A stretch of 17,605 nucleotides of DNA, from NCBI GenBank assembly GCA_964292325.1, contig CAXYVG010000079.1, positions 1 through 17,605 on the forward strand, read 5' to 3'. Shown here one piece after another: positions 8,684 to 15,524 of the stretch; position 1 is the stretch's first letter, and every line of letters begins with the position of its first letter. The position numbers and the translations under genes are program-made. The stretch comes from CTSoil-075 sp964292325 (GTDB lineage: Bacteria > Bacillota > Negativicutes > DSM-13327). The notes beneath the pieces were generated by a model. That model saw only the letters and a list, made by a program, of their open reading frames with translations. It was not told where the DNA came from and did no database searches.

Positions 8684-11600
8684 TTATTCAAATTCCCCAT
8701 CAGTGTCTATTTCCTTTAAGAAATCATGCTGTGTAGGCTTTTTTTCTTTACTTTTAAGCTTCTTGCTGTTTTTACGTTCTTCTACATCATCATCATTTGT
8801 TAAATGATCCTCAGCATCATCAAATTTTTCAGAACCCATTTCGCCGATTTCAGCAATAATATCTAATTCTTCTTCTAACGGTTCAAGATCATCGCTAGAT
8901 TCAAATTCTTCTACTAGCTCATGTACACCCTCTGCTTCTTCCTTCCCTCGTGCATGAGGGTCCGGAGCAGCAAGTAATGCAACGCCTATATTACGTTCAA
9001 TATCTTTAGCCGCTTGCTGTACATCGTCATCAACGTCATCAATGACAATTTCTTGTGCATCTTCATTTAAAATTTTAATGTCTAGTCCAATACTTTGTAG
9101 TTCTTTAATTAAAACTTTAAATGATTCAGGAACACCAGGCTCTGGTATATTTTCACCTTTAACAATGGCTTCATATGTTTTCACCCGGCCTACAACATCA
9201 TCTGATTTCACGGTTAACAGTTCTTGTAATGTATAGGCTGCACCATATGCTTCTAGTGCCCATACCTCCATCTCCCCGAAACGTTGACCACCAAATTGAG
9301 CTTTACCACCCAATGGTTGTTGTGTTACTAAGGAGTAAGGACCAGTCGACCGCGCATGAATTTTATCATCAACCAAATGAGCTAGTTTCAACATATACAC
9401 AAAACCAACAGTAACACGATTATCAAAAGCTTCACCAGTACGTCCATCATAGAGAACTGTTTTACCATCAGTAGCTAAACCTGCAGCTTCTAATGTTTTA
9501 AATACTTCTGCTTCTCGAGCTCCATCAAATACTGGAGTTGCTAAATTAACACCCGCAAGTTCTGGTTTTGGTAAACCATGTGTATCAATATCATAGCCTA
9601 CTTTTCTCAAATTTTCTGCTATATTAGGAGAGTTAGCTTTTATCTGCATACCAAAAGCAGCAGCAGCCATCCCTAAATGTGTTTCTAGTGCCTGACCAAT
9701 ATTCATACGAGAAGGTACACCTAATGGATTTAGTACAATCTGCACAGGTGTTCCATCTGGTAAGAATGGCATATCTTCCTCACGCATAATACGGGATACA
9801 ACACCCTTATTACCATGACGACCAGCCATCTTGTCACCTTCAGAAATTTTCCGTTTTTGAGCAATATATACACGTACCAAGAAGTTTACACCCGGTGGTA
9901 ATTCATCACCATTCTCGCGACTGAATACTTTTACATCTACAATCTTTCCAGCTTCACCATGAGGTACTCTTAGAGATGTATCACGAACTTCGCGAGCTTT
10001 TTCACCAAAAATAGCCCGTAACAAACGTTCCTCAGCTGTAAGTTCCGTTTCGCCTTTTGGCGTTACCTTACCAACCAAAATATCTCCTGGTCGTACCTCA
10101 GCACCAATGCGAATGATACCTCGATCATCAAGATCTTTTAGCACTTCTTCCGCCACATTAGGAATATCACGAGTAATTTCCTCTGGTCCAAGCTTCGTAT
10201 CTCTGGCATCACATTCATATTCTTCAATATGAATCGACGTATAGATATCATCTCGTACAATTTTTTCGCTTAAAAGAATAGCATCCTCATAATTGTAACC
10301 TTCCCAAGGCATAAAAGCGATCAACACATTAAATCCTAAGGCTAACTCACCTTTATCCGTCGCAGGTCCATCAGCCAATACTTGACCTTTTTCTATGACT
10401 TCACCTTTATATACAATCGGCTTTTGATTAATACAAGTTCCCTGATTAGAACGCAAATATTTTAGCAATTTATATGTATCAAGAATACCACGATCCGTAC
10501 GGATTCTGATTTCAGTTGCAGTAACTTTTTCAACTATACCAGCATTTTTCGCCAGAATCAGAACTCCTGAATCACGAGCTGCTTTATATTCCATACCTGT
10601 TCCAACAAGTGGTGCCTGCGTCCTAAGAAGCGGTACCGCTTGACGTTGCATATTCGCACCCATTAAAGCACGGTTCGCATCATCGTTTTCTAAGAAAGGA
10701 ATCATCGCAGTAGCAATCGATACAACCTGCTTTGGCGATACATCCATATAATCAACTTTTTCAGCTGGAATAGCTAAAATTTCATTTCTATGACGTACGG
10801 TAACTCGCGGCTCTACAAACCAATCTTGATCGTTTAATGGTTCATTCGCTTGCGCACAAACCACTTCATCTTCTTCATCAGCGGTCAAATAGTGCACTTC
10901 TTCTGTTACTATATGATTTTCTTTATCAATTTTACGATAAGGCGTCTCAATGAAACCAAATTCATTAATCCGTCCAAACGTCGATAACGAACCGATTAGA
11001 CCGATATTCGGACCTTCTGGTGTTTCAATCGGGCACATACGTCCATAATGGGAATGATGCACGTCACGAACTTCAAAACCAGCACGTTCACGACTAAGTC
11101 CACCAGGTCCTAGTGCACTAAGCCTACGTTTATGTGTAAGTTCAGCAAGCGGATTAGTCTGATCCATAAACTGCGATAACTGACTAGAGCCAAAAAACTC
11201 TTTAATCGCAGCCACTACAGGGCGAATATTAATCAAAGCTTGTGGAGTAATTACATCCACATCTTGAATGGTCATACGTTCTTTTACAACTCTCTCCATA
11301 CGAGATAAACCAATTCGGAATTGATTTTGTAAAAGTTCCCCTACAGAACGCAATCGTCGATTTCCCAAATGATCAATATCATCCACATTGCCAAAACCAT
11401 CCATCAAATTAAGAAGATAGCTAAACGAAGCTAAAATATCTTCCCTACTGATTGTACGATAATTATAAGGTAATGTTGGATTGCATAACATTTTTACAGG
11501 TGATCCATCTTTTTGCTTGATCTTAACTTCAATCAAGCCCTCATTAGCAAATACACCACTTTTTTCAATGATATCAATTACTTTTTCTTCAACTGTAGTA

Positions 11601-12514
11601 TCTGCCGGTACAATCACTTCACCAGTTTCGGTATTTACAATCGGCTGATAAAGAGTCTTACCCATTAACCGACGGCGCCATCCTAATTTCTTAGTTAGTT
11701 TATATCGGCCTACAGTCGCTAAATCATAACGTTTGGAATCAAAAAATAAAGATTCTAACAGTTGTGTAGCATTATCAACTGTTGGTGGTTCACCAGGACG
11801 CAATCTTTTATAGATTTCTACTAATGCTTCTTCTCGAGAATTAGTATTATCACGTTCTAGAGTCGCACGAATTCGAACATCATCATGGAATAACTCAGAA
11901 ATAGCAGCATTTGAAGCATAACCAAGCGCACGAATCAGCACTGTTGCTGGCAATTTACGCGTTCTGTCAACACGAATGGATATAACATCATTGGCATCTG
12001 TTTCTAATTCAAGCCATGCTCCACGATTAGGAATAACCGTAGAATTATAAAGTTTTTTACCACTAGCATCAATTGTTTCATTATAGTATGCTCCTGGTGA
12101 GCGCACTAATTGGCTGACAATAACCCGTTCTGCACCATTAATGATAAAAGTACCATTCTCAGTCATCAGCGGGAAATCTCCCATAAACACTTCTTGTTCT
12201 TTAATTTCACCAGTTTCACGATTAATCAATCGGACATTAACACGTAAAGGCGCTGAATAAGTAACATCCCGTTCCTTACATTCTTCAACAACATATTTGG
12301 GTTCGCCTAATGTAAAATTTTCAAATGTCAGCACTAAATTACCTGTAAAGTCCTGAATAGGCGAAATGTCATGAAAAATCTCTCGCAACCCATCCTTCAG
12401 AAACCAGTTGTAAGAATTCTTCTGAATTTCGATAAGGTTGGGCATGTCCAGCACTTCTTTAATTTTGGCATAACTATATCTGACCTTTTTGCCAACCTGA
12501 ACAGGATTAAACAT
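8684..12514 (-). CDS. rpoB: DNA-directed RNA polymerase subunit beta
   Basis: RpoB is the second large polymerase subunit and the rifampicin target. The ATG at 12512-12514 gives MFNPVQVGKKVRYSYAKIKE and has AAGGGGTGA at a good distance. An in-frame GTG four codons upstream overlaps that site and is rejected. The product has 1276 residues, against 1193 in B. subtilis. The rifampicin region reads FGSSQLSQFMDQTNPL then THKRRLSALGPGG. D451, H461 and S466 match E. coli D516, H526 and S531, a rifampicin-sensitive genotype. Later conserved parts include HYGRMCPIETPEGPNIG, GDKMAGRHGNKGVVS and GGKAQFGGQRFGEMEVWALE. The excess length is mostly a charged C-terminal tail from about residue 1159: largely acidic, then a lysine patch (KNSKKLKSKEKK), then DFLKEIDTDGEFE. 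The upstream 549-bp leader region carries two promoters and attenuator-like hairpins. Confidence 0.99.
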   Translation of the reverse strand: MFNPVQVGKKVRYSYAKIKEVLDMPNLIEIQKNSYNWFLKDGLREIFHDISPIQDFTGNLVLTFENFTLGEPKYVVEECKERDVTYSAPLRVNVRLINRETGEIKEQEVFMGDFPLMTENGTFIINGAERVIVSQLVRSPGAYYNETIDASGKKLYNSTVIPNRGAWLELETDANDVISIRVDRTRKLPATVLIRALGYASNAAISELFHDDVRIRATLERDNTNSREEALVEIYKRLRPGEPPTVDNATQLLESLFFDSKRYDLATVGRYKLTKKLGWRRRLMGKTLYQPIVNTETGEVIVPADTTVEEKVIDIIEKSGVFANEGLIEVKIKQKDGSPVKMLCNPTLPYNYRTISREDILASFSYLLNLMDGFGNVDDIDHLGNRRLRSVGELLQNQFRIGLSRMERVVKERMTIQDVDVITPQALINIRPVVAAIKEFFGSSQLSQFMDQTNPLAELTHKRRLSALGPGGLSRERAGFEVRDVHHSHYGRMCPIETPEGPNIGLIGSLSTFGRINEFGFIETPYRKIDKENHIVTEEVHYLTADEEDEVVCAQANEPLNDQDWFVEPRVTVRHRNEILAIPAEKVDYMDVSPKQVVSIATAMIPFLENDDANRALMGANMQRQAVPLLRTQAPLVGTGMEYKAARDSGVLILAKNAGIVEKVTATEIRIRTDRGILDTYKLLKYLRSNQGTCINQKPIVYKGEVIEKGQVLADGPATDKGELALGFNVLIAFMPWEGYNYEDAILLSEKIVRDDIYTSIHIEEYECDARDTKLGPEEITRDIPNVAEEVLKDLDDRGIIRIGAEVRPGDILVGKVTPKGETELTAEERLLRAIFGEKAREVRDTSLRVPHGEAGKIVDVKVFSRENGDELPPGVNFLVRVYIAQKRKISEGDKMAGRHGNKGVVSRIMREEDMPFLPDGTPVQIVLNPLGVPSRMNIGQALETHLGMAAAAFGMQIKANSPNIAENLRKVGYDIDTHGLPKPELAGVNLATPVFDGAREAEVFKTLEAAGLATDGKTVLYDGRTGEAFDNRVTVGFVYMLKLAHLVDDKIHARSTGPYSLVTQQPLGGKAQFGGQRFGEMEVWALEAYGAAYTLQELLTVKSDDVVGRVKTYEAIVKGENIPEPGVPESFKVLIKELQSIGLDIKILNEDAQEIVIDDVDDDVQQAAKDIERNIGVALLAAPDPHARGKEEAEGVHELVEEFESSDDLEPLEEELDIIAEIGEMGSEKFDDAEDHLTNDDDVEERKNSKKLKSKEKKPTQHDFLKEIDTDGEFE

Positions 12515-12629
12515 TAAATCCTTCACCCCTTAGCCCAAATTAACTTTATACCTCAAACAACAAATAATATGATTTCATAATAGTTGCCGGTATAAAACCT
12601 TTTACATAATACAATATTGCGTAGCGAAT

Positions 12630-12657
12630 ACTATAATATCGATAGAAAATGTAACAA
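12630..12657 (-). promoter_or_regulatory. Possible proximal rpoB promoter
   Basis: On the minus strand TTGTTA (12652-12657), a 16-bp spacer and TATAGT (12630-12635) form a fair sigma-A-type promoter. It would start about 110 nt before rpoB and downstream of both leader hairpins, giving a basal supply of rpoBC that escapes any attenuation. The -35 box matches only partly, so this is less certain than the upstream promoter. Confidence 0.5.
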
Positions 12658-12660
12658 TGT

Positions 12661-12691
12661 AAGAAAAGACTTGGTTTTTTGCCAAGTCCTT
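12661..12691 (-). terminator. Second terminator-like hairpin in the rpoB leader
   Basis: On the minus strand AAGGACTTGG, the loop CAAAAAA and CCAAGTCTTT make a 10-bp stem with one G-U pair, followed by TTTTCTT. It lies about 150 bases before rpoB and downstream of the main rpoB promoter, so it can act only as an attenuator or a partial terminator. The bases GGCAAAAA at the top of the hairpin can pair instead with TTTTTGCC at 12699-12706. Confidence 0.7.
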
Positions 12692-12724
12692 AGACGTAGG
12701 CAAAAAGCTTAAGCGTCCTTACTT

Positions 12725-12755
12725 GGAATTAGAAAACTATACATTTTCTGATTCC
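12725..12755 (-). other. Stable hairpin between the two leader terminators
   Basis: The minus strand reads GGAATCAGAAAA, a 7-base loop, then TTTTCTAATTCC. The arms pair over 11 positions with a single C-A mismatch. No U-tract follows, so this is not a terminator. It may be a spacer, a protein-binding element or part of a larger fold of the rpoBC leader. Confidence 0.6.
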
Positions 12756-12756
12756 G

Positions 12757-12797
12757 CAAAAAAAGCAAGGTTTATTCAGTAAAGCAAAAGACCTTGC
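12757..12797 (-). terminator. First terminator-like hairpin in the rpoB leader
   Basis: GCAAGGT (12791-12797) and ACCTTGC (12765-12771) pair perfectly on the minus strand around a 19-base loop and are followed directly by seven T residues (12758-12764). This is a standard intrinsic terminator shape, although the loop is long. It lies about 120 bases downstream of the predicted start from the promoter at 12923-12951. Premature termination here would control rpoBC. Confidence 0.7.
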
Positions 12798-12810
12798 ATA
12801 TTTTCAGCAT
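12772..12810 (-). CDS. Possible 12-residue leader peptide in the rpoB 5' UTR
   Basis: The reading frame encodes MLKICKVFCFTE followed by TAA. It runs through the 5' arm of the first leader terminator, and the stop codon ends exactly where the 3' arm starts. GGAGG at 12829-12833 is too far from the ATG in linear distance. A perfect 8-bp hairpin (12811-12829, GATGAAAT/ATTTCATC) fills the gap and would bring the two close together. A frame of this size can arise by chance. No known family or regulatory amino-acid run is recognised, so I treat it only as a candidate. Confidence 0.2.
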   Translation of the reverse strand: MLKICKVFCFTE

Positions 12811-12922
12811 GATGAAATATTATTTCATCCTCCATTATATTACTATTTCCTACCAATCCATATTTTATACCTTACGCAATTAAAAAAAATTACTTAAAAA
12901 TCAACATTCATCGCATTGAATA

Positions 12923-12951
12923 ACTATATCACAATTTTTTTTCAACGTCAA
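12923..12951 (-). promoter_or_regulatory. Main rpoBC promoter
   Basis: TTGACG (12946-12951), a 17-bp spacer and TATAGT (12923-12928) match sigma-A consensus at five of six positions in each box. The promoter lies between the rplL terminator and rpoB, so rpoBC can be transcribed independently of the ribosomal protein genes, with a leader of about 400 nt. Upstream of the -35 box the DNA is very AT-rich and contains a 14-bp tandem repeat that could act as an UP element. Confidence 0.8.
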
Positions 12952-12962
12952 GGAGTTTTATT

Positions 12963-12990
12963 ATATTTTTATATGAATATTTTTATATGA
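12963..12990 (-). repeat. Tandem 14-bp AT-rich repeat, possible UP element
   Basis: ATATTTTTATATGA (plus strand) occurs twice in perfect tandem, starting 12 bp upstream of the -35 box of the rpoBC promoter. On the promoter strand it supplies two A-tracts 14 bp apart. A contact site for the RNA polymerase alpha C-terminal domains is a reasonable guess; slippage in AT-rich DNA is the simple alternative. Confidence 0.5.
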
Positions 12991-13029
12991 AAAATATAAA
13001 GAGTACCACAATGGGTACTCTTTATATTT
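12986..13029 (-). terminator. Intrinsic terminator after rplL
   Basis: The 16-bp perfect arms (12992-13007 and 13014-13029; AAATATAAAGAGTACC and its complement) enclose a 6-base loop. On the minus strand the second arm ends in TCTTTATATTT. The hairpin starts 35 bp after the rplL stop codon and should end the rplJL message. In E. coli the corresponding rplL-rpoB terminator is leaky; how leaky this one is cannot be read from the sequence. Confidence 0.85.
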
Positions 13030-13063
13030 CACACTTAAATGAGTAATGATAACGTAGTTATGA

Positions 13064-13432
13064 TTACTTAACTTCTACAGATGCGCCAGCTTCTTCAAGT
13101 TTAGCTTTGATTGCTTCTGCATCAGCTTTAGCAATTTTTTCTTTTACAGCTTTAGGAGCGCCATCAACTACTTCTTTAGCTTCTTTCAAGCCAAGACCAG
13201 TTACTTCGCGAACCACTTTAATTACGTTGATTTTGCTAGCACCAGCAGCAGTAAGGATAACATCAAATTCAGTTTTTTCTTCAGCAGCAGCACCGGCAGC
13301 AGCTGGAGCAGCAGCAACAGCTACAGGAGCAGCTGCAGATACACCAAATTTTTCTTCTAGAGCTTTCACCAATTCGGATAATTCAAGAACACTCATGTTC
13401 TCAATAGCTTGCATAATTTCTTGCTGAGTCAT
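13064..13432 (-). CDS. rplL: 50S ribosomal protein L7/L12
   Basis: L7/L12 forms the flexible stalk that recruits and activates translation GTPases such as the EF-Tu and EF-G encoded downstream. The 122 residues comprise an N-terminal dimerisation helix region (1-30), an alanine/proline-rich hinge (about 34-53) and the C-terminal globular domain. The C-terminal domain contains the factor-binding segment KVVREVTGLGLKEAKEVVDG and ends in GASVEVK. The start codon has GGAGG nine bases upstream. It follows rplJ after 47 bp, as expected because several L12 dimers bind each L10. A strong terminator follows. Confidence 0.98.
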   Translation of the reverse strand: MTQQEIMQAIENMSVLELSELVKALEEKFGVSAAAPVAVAAAPAAAGAAAEEKTEFDVILTAAGASKINVIKVVREVTGLGLKEAKEVVDGAPKAVKEKIAKADAEAIKAKLEEAGASVEVK

Positions 13433-13479
13433 ATTAAAATACCTCCATACATTCTTTATATTTTTTATTAAAGCTTAGT

Positions 13480-14010
13480 TTATGCTGATTCTTTTTGTTT
13501 ACGCACCGCTTCAAGCGTATAAACAAAATTGCGGATAGTGCCTTGAAGAACATTGACAAAGCCGGCAATCGGAGATTGCATACCAGCCAACATTTTCGAA
13601 AGAAGTACTTCGCGCGATGGTAGGTCTGCCAAAGCTTTAACACCTTCAGCATCAATAACTTTACCATCTAATAAACCCGCTTTGATTTCCAATGCTTTTA
13701 ATTTATTCTCTTTTATAAAGTCAGAAATTATCCGCGCTGGAGCAACTGGGTCTACTTCAGAGATTGCAATAGCAGTCGGTCCTTCAAGATAAACATCTAA
13801 TCCTTCAATACCAACTTCCTGAGCAGCAATCCGTGTCATTGTATTCTTGACAACACGGTATTCTACACCAGCTTCACGTAATTTACGACGAAGTTGAGTA
13901 TCTTGAGCTACAGTAAGACCACGATACGTTGTTAGTACCGCACCTTTACTAGCAGATAGTTTACCTTTAAGTTCAGAAACTATTGATTTTTTTTCTAATG
14001 TTACAGCCAC
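13480..14010 (-). CDS. rplJ: 50S ribosomal protein L10
   Basis: L10 is the stalk base protein that binds 23S rRNA near the L11 site and carries the L12 dimers on its C-terminal helix. It has 176 residues with the conserved TYRGLTVAQDTQLRRKLREAG and VVKNTM segments. The C-terminal helix (GTIRNFVYTLEAVRKQKES) holds the L12-binding surface. The start is a GTG at 14008-14010, preceded by a very strong AAAAGGAGGTG. The 223-bp region before it contains the L10 leader and attenuator, so the L10-L12 complex probably represses its own synthesis. Confidence 0.98.
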   Translation of the reverse strand: MAVTLEKKSIVSELKGKLSASKGAVLTTYRGLTVAQDTQLRRKLREAGVEYRVVKNTMTRIAAQEVGIEGLDVYLEGPTAIAISEVDPVAPARIISDFIKENKLKALEIKAGLLDGKVIDAEGVKALADLPSREVLLSKMLAGMQSPIAGFVNVLQGTIRNFVYTLEAVRKQKESA

Positions 14011-14035
14011 TAAAATCCACCTCCTTTTAGAAGTT

Positions 14036-14075
14036 TAAAAACTAAACGACCTCACGGCAGTATGAGCCGGAGGTC
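14036..14075 (-). terminator. Attenuator terminator of the L10 leader
   Basis: GACCTC-CGGC and GCCG-T-GAGGTC pair (10 bp with one bulged T) around a 7-base loop at 14048-14075. The minus strand continues GTTTAGTTTTT. It lies 25 bases before the rplJ ribosome binding site and forms the switch part of the leader. Confidence 0.85.
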
Positions 14076-14180
14076 GCTAATAGCTAAAGCTATTGTATAA
14101 TCCCCAACCTCGGTAGGCGACATCATAGAAATTTCTCTCTATATCCGTTCATTATAAATACCTACTGTCTACAGCCTAAA
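14036..14180 (-). ncRNA. L10 leader (autoregulatory mRNA element)
   Basis: The region between rplA and rplJ matches the Firmicute L10 leader. On the minus strand it has AGACAGTAGGT (about 14164-14174), a variable hairpin, then GCCTACCGAGGTT (about 14106-14119), with TAGG and CCTA able to pair. The GAGGT then competes for the ACCTC that starts the terminator at 14048-14075. In known examples binding of L10(L12)4 to the kinked stem frees the terminator and lowers rplJL expression. The remaining bases to rplA (14181-14233) are AT-rich with no clear signal. The call rests on conserved sequence blocks and position. Confidence 0.85.
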
Positions 14181-14233
14181 TTTTATTTAGTTATAATTGA
14201 TCAGGAAATTGTACAACGGCATACTAATCTCAT

Positions 14234-14941
14234 TTAGTCTTTTTTGTTACTAGCAGCTTTCAGCGTATTTACTTTCACACCAGGCCCCATAGTTGTGCTC
14301 ATTGTAATACTACGCATATATTGACCTTTCGCAGCAGCTGGTTTTACTTTATTTAAAGTATCAACCAGAGTGTAGAAGTTATCAATAATTTGTTCATCAC
14401 TAAATGATGCTTTACCAATTGGTGCATGAATGTTACCAGCTTTGTCAGTACGATACTCAATCTTACCAGCTTTAATTTCATTAATAGCACGAGTAATATC
14501 TAAAGTAACAGTACCAACTTTAGGATTAGGCATTAAGCCTTTAGGTCCTAAAACCTTACCCAAACGACCAACAGTACCCATCATATCAGGAGTTGCAACT
14601 GCTACATCAAAATCAGTCCAACCACCTTGAATTTTTGCTACCATTTCTTCAGCGCCAACAAAGTCAGCACCAGCCGCTTCAGCTTCTTTCGCTTTTTCGC
14701 CTTTAGCAAAAACTAAAACAGTTTTTGTTTTGCCAGTACCATGTGGCAATACTACTGCCCCACGGACTTGCTGATCAGCGTATTTAGGGTCAACCCCTAA
14801 TTTAATAGCTACTTCGATTGTTTCATCGAATTTAGCGCTAGCTGTTTTTTTCGCAAGTTCAATTGCTTCTGCAGGATCATATAATTTGTTTGCTTCAATC
14901 AGCTTAGCAGCTTCTTCATATTTTTTACCATGTTTTGACAT
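14234..14941 (-). CDS. rplA: 50S ribosomal protein L1
   Basis: L1 forms the mobile arm of the 50S subunit that releases E-site tRNA, and in many bacteria it represses translation of its own operon. The 235 residues include the typical GVDPKYADQQVRGAVVLPHG, the MMGTVGRLGKVLGPKGLMPN hinge segment and the C-terminal GPGVKVNT. The ATG has AAGGAG upstream. Between rplK and rplA (70 bp) is a copy of the hairpin motif also found before rplK, probably the L1 operator. Confidence 0.98.
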   Translation of the reverse strand: MSKHGKKYEEAAKLIEANKLYDPAEAIELAKKTASAKFDETIEVAIKLGVDPKYADQQVRGAVVLPHGTGKTKTVLVFAKGEKAKEAEAAGADFVGAEEMVAKIQGGWTDFDVAVATPDMMGTVGRLGKVLGPKGLMPNPKVGTVTLDITRAINEIKAGKIEYRTDKAGNIHAPIGKASFSDEQIIDNFYTLVDTLNKVKPAAAKGQYMRSITMSTTMGPGVKVNTLKAASNKKD

Positions 14942-14963
14942 ATTAAAAAAACTCCTTCACTTT

Positions 14964-14988
14964 GTGGTTATACGGATAATCCTCCCAC
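14964..14988 (-). promoter_or_regulatory. Candidate L1 operator before rplA
   Basis: The minus strand reads GTGGGAG, a small stem GGATTATCC, then CGTATAACCAC. The outer GTGG/CCAC stem and the inner stem are separated by an asymmetric internal loop. The same arrangement occurs at 15466-15495 before rplK. L1 is known to bind a mimic of its 23S rRNA site in the L11 operon mRNA. The ribosome binding site of rplA lies about 10 bases downstream, so binding could block translation. Confidence 0.65.
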
Positions 14989-15011
14989 ATTAACACCATA
15001 AGCGACTAAAA

Positions 15012-15437
15012 TTAGTCTATGATGTCAATACCCATGCTACGGGCAGTACCTTCGATCATACGCATAGCAGCTTCTACGCTACCAGCATTAAGATCTTTCA
15101 TTTTTGCTTCTGCAATTTCACGAACTTTATCGCGAGACACTTTAGCAACTTTTTTCTTATTAGGTTCGCCAGAACCGGATTCAATACCAGCCGCTTTCTT
15201 AAGCAGAATAGGAGCTGGCGGGGTTTTAGTGATAAACGTAAAGGATCTATCTTCGAACACAGTAATTTCTACTGGAATAATTAAACCAGCTTGACTAGCG
15301 GTTCTTTCATTAAAATCCTTAACAAATGCCATTATATTTACACCAGCTTGACCGAGCGCAGGGCCGACCGGAGGCGCTGGAGTTGCTTTACCAGCAGGAA
15401 CTTGCAGTTTTACAAGTTTTACAACTTTCTTAGCCAT
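15012..15437 (-). CDS. rplK: 50S ribosomal protein L11
   Basis: L11 binds the GTPase-associated region of 23S rRNA, next to the L10-L12 stalk, and is needed for RelA-type stringent signalling where that exists. The 141-residue protein has the proline-rich linker-side motif APPVGPALGQAGVNIMAFVKDFNERT in two conserved pieces and the C-terminal rRNA-binding domain ending GTARSMGIDIID. The ATG has AAGGAGGTG nine bases upstream. A hairpin motif probably bound by L1 lies in the 87-bp gap after nusG. Confidence 0.98.
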   Translation of the reverse strand: MAKKVVKLVKLQVPAGKATPAPPVGPALGQAGVNIMAFVKDFNERTASQAGLIIPVEITVFEDRSFTFITKTPPAPILLKKAAGIESGSGEPNKKKVAKVSRDKVREIAEAKMKDLNAGSVEAAMRMIEGTARSMGIDIID

Positions 15438-15465
15438 TTTGCTTACACCTCCTTATCTACATGAT

Positions 15466-15495
15466 GTGGTACCACGGGCTAACTAGCCCTCCCAC
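15466..15495 (-). promoter_or_regulatory. Candidate L1 operator before rplK
   Basis: On the minus strand GTGGGAG is followed by the inner hairpin GGCTAGTTAGCC and then CGTGGTACCAC. GTGG pairs with CCAC outside, leaving a GAG internal-loop side identical to that of the rplA element at 14964-14988. The element ends about 20 bases before the rplK ribosome binding site. In E. coli the L1 target also lies just before rplK. Confidence 0.7.
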
Positions 15496-15524
15496 GTAAA
15501 ACATAAAGTTTACAAAAACTTTAT

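Noticed and set aside
12840..12915. Further short reading frames (for example MNVDF) in the early rpoB leader
   Set aside because: They have no ribosome site and are two to five codons long, which is expected by chance.
13107..13427. 106-residue plus-strand frame
   Set aside because: It is the antisense shadow of rplL, open only because of the alanine-rich hinge codons.
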